Positions 7,864 to 16,864 of a stretch of 64,000 bases of DNA are shown piece by piece. A program made the translations under genes and the position numbers. The stretch spans positions 142,344-206,343 of the forward strand of contig NZ_JAERRH010000013.1 in assembly GCF_016741855.1 (NCBI RefSeq), given 5' to 3'. Positions within the stretch are counted from its first letter, which is position 1. Each line of letters starts with the position of its first letter. The DNA comes from Streptomyces musisoli. Lineage in GTDB: Bacteria > Actinomycetota > Actinomycetes > Streptomycetales > Streptomycetaceae. The notes beneath the pieces were generated by a model that worked only from the letters and a program-made list of their open reading frames with translations, did not search any database and was not told where the DNA came from.

Positions 7864-9366
7864 TCACGCGTGCGCATCGGACCGTCCCTTCTCGGGGCGG
7901 TCGGCCGGACGCGCGGGCCGCGGGGCCTGCGGGGCCTGCGGGCGGGGCGGGCGCAGCGGATCCGGCGCGTCCGCGACGCCGAGCGGCTCGACCTCGTCGG
8001 GCCGGAAGTAGTGGAACCGGCCGTACCAGCCGTGCAGTTCGGCGGCGGGATCGTCGTCGACGGTGACGGCCAGGTGGACGCTGCCGTCCACGTCGTGGAA
8101 GACGGCGGCGACCTGTGCGGACCGCCCGTCCAGGAACATGTCCTGGGCGTCGGCGCCCCGGCCGCGCGGGCACAGCCGCACCCGGCTGCCGCCGCCCACG
8201 GGCACCCCGCCCACCAGCACGGTGTCCGTCGTGGGCGTCAGCCCGTCGTCCCCGCCCTCCTGCCACCAGGCGGGCCGGCCCGAGGCCGGTGCCGGGGCGG
8301 GGGCCAGGGAGCGGATGGTGCCGTGCAGCCGCGCGAACACCTCGGGCGGCATGGTGTCGGCACGGTCGACGATCTCGGCGGCCCGCGGATCGGTGGCCCG
8401 CGCCTCGGCCTTCTCCTCGTCGGTCAGCAGCATGGTGCGCAGCGTGAGGATCTCGTCGATCTCCGCCGCGTCGTGCAGGTCACCCGGGCTCTCCGGAGCC
8501 ACCTGCGGATGGTCCGGGAGGATGATCGGCGCGGAGAGCAGGAACGCGCCCGACGCCCCGTCCTCGCCGCCGGACTTCGGAGGTTCCCCGCCGAGCACGG
8601 GAAAGGTGAACGCGTTGCGGCAGCCGCGTACGTGCTCCGTGAGACCGGCCGGGGGATCGATCAGCGACACGAAGTCGACGCCGTCGCCGGCGAGGAGGGT
8701 GTGCGTGGCGAGCAGCGCCTGCCCCAGCACCGCACCCCGCGGGGCCTCGGGGTCCGGGGCCTCGCCGGAGTTCTCGGTGCGCACCCGCAGCCGGTACAGC
8801 TCGGGGGCCAGTGGCTCGGCCACGGCCGTCGTCACGGCCCGCACCTCCCGGCGCCGCCGCACCGTCCGCCCCGCCCCGGCCGGCAGCGGCTCGTACTCCG
8901 CCCCGGCCGGTGCTCCCACGGCGGTGGTGCTGCCCCGCAGCAGCTCCTCCAGGGTGAGCACCAGTTCGGTCTCGCGGGGCACGGCCTCCTCGAAGGACAG
9001 CCGGGTGATCCCGTCGGCCGTCCGCAACGACTCGACCGGGCGATGCCCGCCGTCCGCGTCGGCCGCCTCCACCTGCTTGTGCTGGAGTTGCAGATACCGC
9101 ACCCGCACCCGTACGGAAGCCTCGGCGTGGTGCACCCGCAGCAGACACTCGGTCTGCTGGTACCAGGAGTCGGCGGAGCCGGAGAGCCCCGGTGCGACCG
9201 GTTCCTCCCGCTCCACCCAGTTCCGGGGCAGCAGTACACCGAACTGCCAGCGGACCCGGTTCTTCGCCGAGGACCGGCGGTACGGATAGAGCAGGTAACC
9301 CTCGTACAGCACGGCGTCCGCCACGGCACTCAGCCGCGCGCAGCCTTCGCCGACTCCGTTCACCAC
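7864..9366 (-). CDS. Uncharacterised 500-aa protein, first gene of the hydrogenase operon
   Basis: A soluble-looking protein without signal peptide or membrane helix. The N-terminal half (about 20-200) begins AVLYEGYLLYPYRRSS and contains WQFGVLLPRNW. The middle has SLIDPP and CRNAFTFPVLGG around residues 225-260. A small beta-rich domain lies at about 390-470 (GSRVRLCPRG, GWYGRFHYF), followed by a Pro/Arg tail. The GTG at 9366 has GAGGAG about 7 bases upstream. It is transcribed ahead of hhyS, 123 bases before it, and is probably specific to these operons. I do not recognise a named family. A hydrogenase assembly or partner function is inferred from position only. Confidence 0.8.
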   Translation of the reverse strand: MVNGVGEGCARLSAVADAVLYEGYLLYPYRRSSAKNRVRWQFGVLLPRNWVEREEPVAPGLSGSADSWYQQTECLLRVHHAEASVRVRVRYLQLQHKQVEAADADGGHRPVESLRTADGITRLSFEEAVPRETELVLTLEELLRGSTTAVGAPAGAEYEPLPAGAGRTVRRRREVRAVTTAVAEPLAPELYRLRVRTENSGEAPDPEAPRGAVLGQALLATHTLLAGDGVDFVSLIDPPAGLTEHVRGCRNAFTFPVLGGEPPKSGGEDGASGAFLLSAPIILPDHPQVAPESPGDLHDAAEIDEILTLRTMLLTDEEKAEARATDPRAAEIVDRADTMPPEVFARLHGTIRSLAPAPAPASGRPAWWQEGGDDGLTPTTDTVLVGGVPVGGGSRVRLCPRGRGADAQDMFLDGRSAQVAAVFHDVDGSVHLAVTVDDDPAAELHGWYGRFHYFRPDEVEPLGVADAPDPLRPPRPQAPQAPRPARPADRPEKGRSDAHA

Positions 9367-9872
9367 GCCCTCTCCTCGTCACTCGTGGTCCGCGTTTCCC
9401 TCCCCACGGTCACACCGGTCACGCCGGCCCGCCCCTCCGGCGCACCGTCATTGGGCCGGACAGGGGAGGCGGGCCCCGCGTTCCGGAACCCTCGACGAGG
9501 AAGCGGCCGGCTGGAGAAAGGTCCGGGGCCGGGTCCGTCACGGGCGGGGGCGGCCGTGTCCGGGACGCGCGACCGGCGGCCCGGGCAGCCGTTCCGGTGC
9601 CACCAGGGCCGCGTCGTCGCCCAGGTCGCCGTGTGCGTGGCAACAGGGCGCCCTTCCTGGTGCGCGCGGGCCGGGTCCGCGCCCTGCCCCCGACCGACCC
9701 GGAGCCCCGCTCGGCCTCGGTGACCTGCCGGGGCCGGCACCGGCCGTCCGGACCGTACCGTTCGGCCCGGGTGACCGTCTGCTGCTCTTCACACGGTCTG
9801 TCGGGTTTGCGCCCGCGCCCGTACACTGCGGATCCGCAGACATGCGGGCGCAGTTGACCGGGGGGAGCCATC
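9367..9872. promoter_or_regulatory. Divergent intergenic region upstream of the hydrogenase operon
   Basis: This stretch of about 500 bases separates the leftward hydrogenase operon from a rightward membrane-protein gene and must hold both promoters. Close to the hydrogenase side, at about 9409-9424, there is a near-exact 9-base direct repeat (CGGTCACAC, CGGTCACGC), a possible regulator site. No convincing -10/-35 pair and no extra gene could be picked out; the open frames here lack ribosome sites. Confidence 0.4.
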
Positions 9873-11468
9873 ATGTCCGGAGGTCCGTACGGTCCGGGCC
9901 AGGGGTACGACGGACCGGTGCCGCCGCCCATGCCGCCGCATGCGCCACCCGGGCCGGCGAGCCCGCCGCCCGCACCGCCGGACCCTTGGCGGGCCGCCGC
10001 GGCCGCCCTGCTCAACCTCGGCGGTCTCGGACTCGGGTACGCCCTCCTGCGCCGCCCGGTGCTGATGGCCGCCTGCTGGGCGGCGACCGGCGCGTTCCTG
10101 TTCGTCGCGCTCCCGGCGGACGCCGACGGCATCCCCGGTGCCGCGCTCGCCGGCTACGCCGTGGTCCTGTCGGCGGCGGCCGTCCACGGCGGGTTCGCCG
10201 GGCTGCGTACCCGGCTCGCCCGGCCCGGCAGAGCGCCCCTCGCGGTGCTGGTGGCCGTGCTGCTGCTCGCCGTTCCCGCCGGTGGCGCCCTCTGGTACGA
10301 GGACGCCCACGACGAGGCCGTGGAGCAGGCGATCCTCGGCCGGCTGGAGCGCGCCGACGACCTGGTCGCCACGAGCGGGCGGCAGCCGTTCGCCACCGCC
10401 GCACCGGACTACCGGACGGCCCTGGAGGTCTACCGCGACATCGCCGTGCGGCACCCCGGCTCCCGCGCGGCCCGCAAGGTCCCCGCCAGCCTGCGGACCT
10501 ACTACACGACCGTCGGCGCCGCCTACGGCCACCGCGAGTACTGCGACGCCATAGCACCGCTGAAGTACCTCCGCACCGTGCCCGGCACCATGCCGAGGAA
10601 GCAGCTCGGCTCGCTGGCCGACTGGCCCGACGACCGGCTCGCGACCTCCCTGTACGAGTGCGGCGCCGAGCACCTGACGGCGGGCGAGGCGGACTGGGTG
10701 ACCCGCTTCGGCGACCTGCTGGACACCTTCCCGCGGTCCGGGGCGGCGGCCGGGGTGGCACCCGCCGTCGACACGGCGGTGAAGAAGGCCGAGAAGGCCG
10801 TCGGCGGCGGCGAACCCTGCGCGGCCGTCCAGCGGTTGCGCACGCTCGGCACCCGGATCGGCGACCTGTCCGAGTCGGCCGGTGACACCGGCGGACGCCT
10901 GGCGAAGGCCGCGAGCCGGGCCGGCCGCAGCGGCGACGCCGGCGAGTACGCCTGCGGAGTCGACCAGTACCGGGACGGCGATTTCGACGCGGCGCAGGAG
11001 ACCATGGAGCGGTTCGCCGCAGACCACGTGCACGACAGGAACCGGGCCCGCGCCCAGAAGATCGCGATCGCCGCCGAGGTCGCCCGGACGGTCCCCGCGG
11101 CCGGCCGGAAGCTGCCCACCACGGCCTCCGGCGGGAGCATCTCCGTCACGGTCAAGAACGACAGCCCGGACGACATCACCGTCCTCTACACCGGCCCGGT
11201 CACCGGCAGTTTCACCCTCCGGGGCTGCGCCGGCTGCAAGTCGTACTCACTCGCCGACACGCTGTTCTCCGGCTTCAAGCCCTGCAACGACAGCGGCAGG
11301 CACTACCCGCAGCGGACCGTCAGTCTGCCCACGGGCACCACGTACTTCGTGCACAAGCCGAACGGCGGCAGTACCGCGACCCCGGCCTCGGACACCGCCA
11401 GGCTCCGCTCCGGCTACGTCTACACGGAGTGCGCCTACTCGACGCGGCAACTGGGATCCGGCACCTGA
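9873..11468 (+). CDS. Membrane protein with proline-rich N-terminus and periplasmic-type domain
   Basis: A 531-residue protein. Residues 1-40 are Pro/Gly-rich (GPYGPGQGYDGP, PPPMPP). Four hydrophobic helices follow at about 43-59, 62-80, 88-108 and 121-141. The remaining 390 residues form an outside or soluble region with helical, repeat-like stretches that recall TPR units (DYRTALEVYRDI, CGVDQYRDGDFDAAQETMERF). The end is a beta-rich region with GCAGCKSY and several cysteines. The ATG at 9873 follows a GGGGGGAGCC-like site. No operon partner: the next gene is convergent. The function is unknown; the layout suggests a surface-exposed protein anchored by the helix bundle. Confidence 0.78.
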   Translation: MSGGPYGPGQGYDGPVPPPMPPHAPPGPASPPPAPPDPWRAAAAALLNLGGLGLGYALLRRPVLMAACWAATGAFLFVALPADADGIPGAALAGYAVVLSAAAVHGGFAGLRTRLARPGRAPLAVLVAVLLLAVPAGGALWYEDAHDEAVEQAILGRLERADDLVATSGRQPFATAAPDYRTALEVYRDIAVRHPGSRAARKVPASLRTYYTTVGAAYGHREYCDAIAPLKYLRTVPGTMPRKQLGSLADWPDDRLATSLYECGAEHLTAGEADWVTRFGDLLDTFPRSGAAAGVAPAVDTAVKKAEKAVGGGEPCAAVQRLRTLGTRIGDLSESAGDTGGRLAKAASRAGRSGDAGEYACGVDQYRDGDFDAAQETMERFAADHVHDRNRARAQKIAIAAEVARTVPAAGRKLPTTASGGSISVTVKNDSPDDITVLYTGPVTGSFTLRGCAGCKSYSLADTLFSGFKPCNDSGRHYPQRTVSLPTGTTYFVHKPNGGSTATPASDTARLRSGYVYTECAYSTRQLGSGT

Positions 11469-11707
11469 CAGGCGACCGGGACGCGCCTCACGGCGCAGGG
11501 CACGCCCGCGCGGCAGACGCGGCCGCGCCCGCCGCGGGGTGACCGCCGGGGCAGCCCGGCGCCCGCCGCGACAGACCACCGCCACCGGACGCGGGGATGG
11601 GCCACGGCGCCTGGGTACTCGCCCGTGAACGCCGTCGGTGCTGCTTGACGGGCGTGGCCGGGCGCGGCGGACGCCGGGGGACCGTGCGACGTGCGACTCA
11701 GCGACCG

Positions 11708-11740
11708 GGCGCCCCGCGGGGCGGGGGACGGCGGGGCGCC
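11708..11740. terminator. Hairpin between convergent genes
   Basis: A perfect 10-bp inverted repeat, GGCGCCCCGC at 11708-11717 and GCGGGGCGCC at 11731-11740, has a 13-base loop. It lies just beyond the stop of the SRPBCC gene on the minus strand and 240 bases after the membrane-protein gene. The rest of 11469-11752 is GC-rich with no gene that I can support. Confidence 0.6.
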
Positions 11741-11752
11741 TTGCGCGGCCTG

Positions 11753-12166
11753 TCAGCCGGCCGGGGGGTCGACCCGCATGCGTACCTGGTCCTCCAGCCG
11801 CCGCAGGCTGCCGTCCAGGGCCTCGTACACCGCCTGCTCGCCCGGGTCGTGGCCGTCGTCGAAGAAGGACAGGTGCACGGTCACCTCGCTGGCGCCGCTG
11901 CCGATGCCTGCCACCTGGAGCCAGCCGGTGTAGCTGCCCTGCTCGCGGGTGCCCCACTCCATGCGCATCTGGTCCGGCCGGGAACGCAGCAGGGCCGGCA
12001 TGTCCTGGCCGGAGCGGTCCGCGTGCACGGTCACGGCCGGCGGGGTCTCGACGTCCACGTGCAGGGCGTCCGGGAGCCACTCGTCGAGCTGGGCGACGTT
12101 CGCCGCCTGGTCGAAGACGTGCTCGGGCTGTGCGGGCATCGTGCGGGAACGTTCGTATTCGGTCAT
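11753..12166 (-). CDS. SRPBCC-family (START-like) protein
   Basis: A 137-residue protein of the polyketide cyclase/START-like fold. It has EHVFDQAANVAQLDEWLPD near the N-terminus, the first helix and strand of the fold, and closes with a long C-terminal helix (EQAVYEALDGSLRRLEDQVRMRV). Start: the ATG at 12166 gives MTEYERSRTMPA; a longer frame to 12271 reads Arg-rich sequence with no support. GGAGG lies about 12 bases upstream, slightly far. Such proteins bind small hydrophobic ligands; no catalytic residue can be named. It sits 127 bases after a short LuxR-type regulator on the same strand and could share its transcript. Confidence 0.82.
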   Translation of the reverse strand: MTEYERSRTMPAQPEHVFDQAANVAQLDEWLPDALHVDVETPPAVTVHADRSGQDMPALLRSRPDQMRMEWGTREQGSYTGWLQVAGIGSGASEVTVHLSFFDDGHDPGEQAVYEALDGSLRRLEDQVRMRVDPPAG

Positions 12167-12293
12167 CGTGGGTGCCGCCCTCCGGTCGGAAGTCGTACCC
12201 CGACCGCGTGCCCTTTCCGCGTCGGCCGAAAAGCCCCGGCCCCGGCTCGTCCGCGACGGCCGGACCGCCACGAACAGCCGGCGGCTCCCGTCG

Positions 12294-12518
12294 TCACAGG
12301 CCCAGGGAGATCGCCACGCGGGTCAGCTCGGCCGTGTTGGTGATGTTGAACTTGGCGCGGATGCGGCGCAGGTAGGCGTCCACGGTGTGGGTGGACAGTC
12401 CCATGTGGCGGGCGGTCTGCAGGTAGGTCCGGCCGGCCGCGATGTGCCGGAGCGTCTCGCGCTCACGCGGAGCCAGGGCGGGGGTCTCGGCGGGCGACGG
12501 GGCGAGAGTGGCGCTCAT
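12294..12518 (-). CDS. Short LuxR-type helix-turn-helix regulator
   Basis: A 74-residue protein that is almost only a LuxR C-terminal DNA-binding domain. LAPRERETLRHIAAG starts the domain at about residue 15, the recognition helix is STHTVDAYLRRIRAKF, and it ends ELTRVAISLGL. There is no receiver or ligand domain. The ATG at 12518 has GGAGG 5 bases upstream; an upstream in-frame ATG at 12578 is less likely. Stand-alone LuxR domains usually act through partners or by competing for sites. It sits upstream of the SRPBCC gene on the same strand, the likely target or partner. Confidence 0.85.
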   Translation of the reverse strand: MSATLAPSPAETPALAPRERETLRHIAAGRTYLQTARHMGLSTHTVDAYLRRIRAKFNITNTAELTRVAISLGL

Positions 12519-12764
12519 GTGATCCTCCGGCGGAACGGCTCGGGGCTGTCCGTTTAGGGCGATTTGCCCTTGTTCCACCAGATTGCTTGCCCGACTTCAT
12601 CGGACTGTCCGCCGACTGTCACAGGCGTGTCACGGGCGCCGGGAGGCGGTTTCGGTCCATGCCGCACCGCGGTCCGCGGCGGCCGGGGCGGGCGTCACCG
12701 TCACCCCGCCCGAAGCCCCGCCGCGGTGTGGCACCGGCCCGGGCCCCGTGGGTGGCGGCGCCCC

Positions 12765-13577
12765 TCAGGCGACCGCCGAGCGTGCCGCCCGTTCCACCAG
12801 GCGCACCCCGTCGCTCATCGACGCGCTGCCGTCGGACAGGACCGCGACGAGGTACCGGTGCCCCGCGACGGTGACCTGGCCGACGCTGTTGACGTCCCAG
12901 AGACCCGTCGTGTTGCGCTGAAGCCAGCCGTTCTTCAGCGCCTTCCCGGATCCCGGGCCCCCGATCGCGGAGACGCCCCACGTCTGCTCGGGTACGACCC
13001 GGCCCATCAGGGTGCGGACATAGGCGCGGGACTTCGCGTCGAGCCCGCCGGAGCCCTTGTGTGCCGAGCCGCCGGAGTCGAACACGGCTCGCAGCAGCCG
13101 TATCTGGTCACCGGCGGTCGTCCGGGTCAGACCCCACTTGGTGCCGGTCCCGCCCGTCGTCGCGGTCAGACCCAGCCGCTTGTTGGCCGCCGCCAGCCCC
13201 GGGGCCCGGCCGATCTGCCGCCACAGGGCGTTGGCCGCCGCGTTGTCGCTGCGCCGGATCATCGGCTCGGCGAGGTCCCGTTCCCGCGCGGAGAGCCGCC
13301 GTCCCTCGTCCTGCGCCTGGAGCAGCAGCGTCGCGAGGATGTCGACCTTGACGATGCTGGCGGTGTCGTACGCCCGGTCCGCGCCGCGCACCACGGGGGT
13401 GCTGCCGGGCGCGTCCAGGTCGAGCACCGCCGCCGTGGCGTGTGCCGGGGTCTTCGCGGGCGGCGTGGCGGCGGCCGCCGGGGCCGGGTGCAGGAGGCCG
13501 GCGGACAGGAGGGCTGCGGCCGAGGCCGCGAGGGCGCCGGTCCTGGTCCGTGCTGTGCGGGAGATGCGGGACGACAT
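12765..13577 (-). CDS. Secreted serine hydrolase, class A beta-lactamase-like
   Basis: A 270-residue exported protein. A signal peptide is clear (RISRTARTRTG, hydrophobic core, AAAA near residue 37). The penicillin-binding/beta-lactamase motifs are present: SIVK with Ser74 and Lys77, SDN at 110-112, and KNGW near residue 215 in place of the classical KTG. This variation and the lack of an obvious Glu166 motif point to a cell-wall-related serine hydrolase more than a true beta-lactamase. It stands alone on the minus strand, divergent from the permease at 13851. The ATG at 13577 is a standard Streptomyces exported start (MSSRISR). Confidence 0.85.
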   Translation of the reverse strand: MSSRISRTARTRTGALAASAAALLSAGLLHPAPAAAATPPAKTPAHATAAVLDLDAPGSTPVVRGADRAYDTASIVKVDILATLLLQAQDEGRRLSARERDLAEPMIRRSDNAAANALWRQIGRAPGLAAANKRLGLTATTGGTGTKWGLTRTTAGDQIRLLRAVFDSGGSAHKGSGGLDAKSRAYVRTLMGRVVPEQTWGVSAIGGPGSGKALKNGWLQRNTTGLWDVNSVGQVTVAGHRYLVAVLSDGSASMSDGVRLVERAARSAVA

Positions 13578-13850
13578 GGGTCACGAACGTAGACAAGAAG
13601 TACTCGTGGCGACGTGGCGCCCGTCACCTCCGGCCCCGGTTCGCCCCGGATTGTGAGAAGTGCCACCGATATGAGCGCAGGGCGGCCCACGGGCGGGGGA
13701 GCACGGGTGAGCGTCCGATGGAAGACGACTCGGGGGCGGGCGGCCGATGGGGCGCATTGTGCGGCCGGGTCGGCTCCGCGGTGGCGTGTACGCGCGGCCG
13801 GGCCCTCCTCCTCGCTTATCGTCGGCCAGACACCGACTTCCGGAGTGATC

Positions 13851-14888
13851 ATGAAAAAAACGGATGAACTGGTTGGTGTGGCGGACGGCGTGGCGGCCGT
13901 ACCCCTCGGTCCGTCCGTGCACCGCATCCGGCCGTGGCCGCTCGGCGCCGCCCTCGCGCTCACCGGCGCTGCCACGGCCCTGCTCCTCCTGACCGGCACC
14001 CAGTGGCTGAGCCATCCGGCCGTCCAGGCGTGGCGCACGGTCAGCCTGGCCATCACCGTCCAGGCGCTCCCCTTCCTGCTCCTCGGCACCGCCCTGTCCG
14101 GCGCCATCAACGCCTTCGTACCGGCCGACCTGTTCACCCGGGTGCTGCCGAAGCGGCCCGCCCTCGCCGTGCCGGTCGCCGGTGCCGCCGGGGCGATCCT
14201 GCCGGGCTGCGAGTGCGCCTCCGTCCCCGTCGCGAGCAGCCTGATCCGGCGGGGCGTGACACCGGCGGCCGCCTTCGCCTTCCTGCTCTCCGCGCCGGCG
14301 ATCAACCCCGTGGTGCTCACGGCCACCGCCGTCGCCTTCCCGGGCAGCCCCGCGATGGTCGCCGCCCGGCTGCTCGCCTCCCTGGCCACGGCCGCCGTGA
14401 TGGGCTGGCTGTGGCTCTGGCTCGGCAGGGAGGAGTGGCTGCGCCCCCTGCTGCGGCACCGGCACACCGGCCACCGGCACGGCCACAGCCGCTGGACCGA
14501 GTTCCGGCTCGGCTTCCAGCACGACTTCCTGCACGCCGGCGGCTTCCTCGTGCTCGGTGCCATGGCCGCCGCCACCTTCAACGTCACCGTGCCGGGTTCC
14601 GTCCTCGACACCTTCTCCGGCTCGCCCTGGCTGTCGGTGCTCTTCCTGGCGGGCCTCGCCGTGCTGCTGGCCGTCTGCTCGGAGGCCGACGCGTTCGTCG
14701 CGGCCTCCCTCACCGGGTTCTCGCCGACCGCCCGGCTCGCGTTCCTGGTGGTCGGCCCGATGGTCGACCTCAAACTGATCGCGCTCCAGGCGGGCACCTT
14801 CGGCCGCGCCTTCGCCTGGCGGTTCTCCACGGCGACCACCGTCGTGGCGGTCGCCGCGAGCGTCCTGATCGGAGGCGCGCTGCTGTGA
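13851..14888 (+). CDS. Permease, DUF318/SO_0444-like family
   Basis: A 345-residue polytopic membrane protein with about eight to ten hydrophobic helices. The family signature is clear: GAILPGCECASVPVASSL followed by RRGVTPAAAFAFLLSAPAINP, and a second related half with EADAFVAASLTGF and GPMVDLK. A His-rich loop (RHRHTGHRHGHSR) lies between the halves at about residues 203-215. Relatives are proposed to export metal or arsenic compounds; the conserved cysteines and His-rich loop fit a metal. ATG at 13851 (MKKTDEL) is preceded by GGAG. Its stop overlaps the next gene by 4 bases; the two are a common pair. Confidence 0.88.
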   Translation: MKKTDELVGVADGVAAVPLGPSVHRIRPWPLGAALALTGAATALLLLTGTQWLSHPAVQAWRTVSLAITVQALPFLLLGTALSGAINAFVPADLFTRVLPKRPALAVPVAGAAGAILPGCECASVPVASSLIRRGVTPAAAFAFLLSAPAINPVVLTATAVAFPGSPAMVAARLLASLATAAVMGWLWLWLGREEWLRPLLRHRHTGHRHGHSRWTEFRLGFQHDFLHAGGFLVLGAMAAATFNVTVPGSVLDTFSGSPWLSVLFLAGLAVLLAVCSEADAFVAASLTGFSPTARLAFLVVGPMVDLKLIALQAGTFGRAFAWRFSTATTVVAVAASVLIGGALL

Positions 14889-15721
14889 GACGTCCCGTCC
14901 AGACCCTGCTCCTGGCGCTGACCGGCACCGGCCTGCTGCACGTGGCGCTCTTCACCGACATCTACCTGCGCTACGTCAAGGCCGGTCTGCGTCCGCTGCT
15001 GATCGTCTCCGGGGCCGTCCTGCTGCTGCTCGGCCTGGCGGCCGCGGCCACCCGCGGCGGGGGGCGGCACCCCTCGCCCGACGGCCCCGGGCACATGCAC
15101 GGGAGCGACAGCGATCACGCCGACGGCCAAGCCCGGCCGCACGAGCACGGGCACGGGCTCGGGCACGGGCACTCCCACGGGTACGACCACGCCCACGGGC
15201 ACGACCACACCGGCACCCCGCGCGTCGCCTGGCTGCTGTTCGTCCCCGCGCTCAGCCTGCTCTGGTACGCCCCACCCGCACTCGGCGCGTACACCGCGGC
15301 CCGCGCCAACGACAAGCCGGTCGCCGTGCAGAAGGGGTTCGCCCCCCTGCCCGCGACCTCACCCGTGCCGCTGACCCTCACGGACTTCACCAAGCGCGTC
15401 CAGCAGGACCGCAGCCGGGCCGTCAAAGGCCGCAGCGTCCGGCTGACCGGTTTCGTCACCCCGGGCGGTGAGGACGGTGCCTGGTACCTGACCCGCATCA
15501 TCTTCTCCTGCTGTGCGGCGGACTCGCAGACGGTCAAGGTGCGCATGTACAGCACGCAGACGCCGCCCGCCGACACCTGGCTGGCGGTGACCGGCACCTG
15601 GCACCCGCGGGGCACCCTGGGCACGCGGACCGCGCGGGCCGCACTCGACGTCAGGGACACCAGACCCATCGCCCGGCCGGTGAACGCCTTCACCGACGAC
15701 CTGCCGCTGACCCCGTCCTAG
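14885..15721 (+). CDS. TIGR03943 family membrane protein
   Basis: A 278-residue protein that starts at a GTG overlapping the permease stop by 4 bases (GTGA). Two N-terminal helices (about 5-25 and 35-55) are followed by a striking His/Gly/Asp loop (HEHGHGLGHGHSHGYDHAHGHDH, about residues 87-110). Another helix comes next, then a C-terminal soluble domain with a CC pair (SCCAADS) near residue 204. This is the usual partner of DUF318 permeases. The His-rich loop and the Cys pair suggest metal binding on the outside. It is the last gene of its pair; no hairpin is obvious downstream. Confidence 0.87.
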   Translation: MRRPVQTLLLALTGTGLLHVALFTDIYLRYVKAGLRPLLIVSGAVLLLLGLAAAATRGGGRHPSPDGPGHMHGSDSDHADGQARPHEHGHGLGHGHSHGYDHAHGHDHTGTPRVAWLLFVPALSLLWYAPPALGAYTAARANDKPVAVQKGFAPLPATSPVPLTLTDFTKRVQQDRSRAVKGRSVRLTGFVTPGGEDGAWYLTRIIFSCCAADSQTVKVRMYSTQTPPADTWLAVTGTWHPRGTLGTRTARAALDVRDTRPIARPVNAFTDDLPLTPS

Positions 15722-16012
15722 GCTCTTCCGCTCGGACCAGGCCGGATCAGGGAGCGGGGTCTGGTGAGGGGGGCACCTTCCGCTCGAGCGGTGCCGGGAG
15801 TGGGGGAGCGGTGCCGGGGCCAGAGGGCCCGGCATGATCCGGACGAGAGGCCCTGGCTCGCGGACCGGGAACGCGTCCGCGCCTGCGGCGGACGATCGGC
15901 GACGAGAGGTGCAGGATGGTGTCGTGGCACTCGCTCCGGGAACCCGCGTGCGGGACACCGCGGGGGCCGTGCCCGGTTGCGGGCCGCCGGTGCGGGAGAG
16001 GAGGCGGTGACG
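15722..16012. other. Intergenic gap of 290 bases
   Basis: Nothing convincing is seen here. A frame starting at 15764 runs into the next gene, but its first 83 residues are Arg/Gly-rich and lack a ribosome site. The good ribosome site is at the end of the gap (AGGAGG at about 15999-16004). Confidence 0.5.
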
Positions 16013-16615
16013 ATGACACGGACACCTCCCACGACGGTCACCCGGGTGCGGCTGTGGCGGTGGCGGCGCAACCCGCTCAGGCGGCACAGCGATGTCGTCG
16101 AGGCGTGGATCGTCCTCGCCGGCTGGGTGCTGGCCCTGGTCGCCGGGGTCGTCGCGGGCCTGGTGGCGGTCCAGACCTCCGAGTCGGCGTTCGCGGCGCG
16201 GCAGGCCCGGGTGCACCCCGTGTCCGCCGTGCTCACCGACGGCGCGGCGCGGACCCCGGCCACCGGCGGCGGCTACGACGACGGCCGGGTGTGGGCCGCC
16301 GTGCGGTGGACGGACAGGGACGGCTCGGTGCACACCGACCGGGCCAAGGTCTTCCCGGGCGCCCCGGCCGGAAGCCGGGTGACGGTGTGGACGAACCAGA
16401 CGCACCGGGTCGTGCCCGCCCCCGTCACCGGCACGGCGGCCGATCTCCAGTCGGCCCTCACCGGCGCCCTCGTCGCCCCGGCGGCCGGCGCGCTGGTCTG
16501 GGGCGCGGGATGGCTGGTCCGCAACCGGCTCATCCGGCGGCGCATGGCCGAGTGGGACGCGGAGTGGAAGCAGATCGGCCCCCGCTGGGGGAACTTCAGC
16601 GGAGGCAGGGGCTGA
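16013..16615 (+). CDS. Rv1733c-like membrane protein
   Basis: A 200-residue protein with a basic N-terminus (RVRLWRWRRNPLRRHSD), one helix at about 32-54, a 100-residue outside domain rich in Val/Thr/Asp, and a second helix at about 145-165. It ends in a basic, aromatic tail (RRRMAEWDAEWKQIGPRWG). This arrangement is that of Rv1733c, a widespread actinobacterial two-pass protein of unknown role. ATG at 16013 has AGGAGG 8 bases upstream; an in-frame GTG at 16007 is the alternative. It is followed by a strong hairpin and then a separate gene. Confidence 0.82.
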   Translation: MTRTPPTTVTRVRLWRWRRNPLRRHSDVVEAWIVLAGWVLALVAGVVAGLVAVQTSESAFAARQARVHPVSAVLTDGAARTPATGGGYDDGRVWAAVRWTDRDGSVHTDRAKVFPGAPAGSRVTVWTNQTHRVVPAPVTGTAADLQSALTGALVAPAAGALVWGAGWLVRNRLIRRRMAEWDAEWKQIGPRWGNFSGGRG

Positions 16616-16732
16616 CCACGGGCGACGCGACGTGACGGGCACCGCTTCGGCGGCGCCGGTTCCCGGTGACCCCTCCGCGACCTCCACGGCGCAGTCGGGG
16701 GCGCACCGATCCGTCGCCGTGCGGCGCCCTGC

Positions 16733-16772
16733 CACCGGCCGGGACGGCGCGCTCCGCGCGGCCCGGCCGGTG
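16733..16772. terminator. Hairpin after the Rv1733c-like gene
   Basis: Arms CACCGGCCGGG (16733-16743) and CCCGGCCGGTG (16762-16772) pair perfectly over 11 bp. The 18-base loop can pair further (GCGCG with CGCGC). It lies 117 bases after the stop and 92 bases before the next ATG; it ends the upstream transcript or could sit in the leader of the YihY gene. Confidence 0.6.
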
Positions 16773-16864
16773 TCCTCCACCAGGCCCGGTTGATGCGCCC
16801 CGGCCGGACAGGCAGAACCGCCGGCCGGGGGCTTGAGGTCGCCTCGCGGGGTTACCCGGCAGGT

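Noticed and set aside
12618..12630. TGTCACA upstream of the LuxR gene
   Set aside because: No CGTC-like -10 at N16 and it lies on the wrong strand for the neighbouring genes.
12765..13577. Annotating the serine hydrolase as a beta-lactamase resistance gene
   Set aside because: KNG instead of KTG and lack of a clear Glu166 motif; only the SxxK and SDN motifs are typical.
16790..16864. Longer N-terminus for the YihY protein
   Set aside because: The extra residues are Arg/Gly-rich and precede a normal family N-terminus; no ribosome site.
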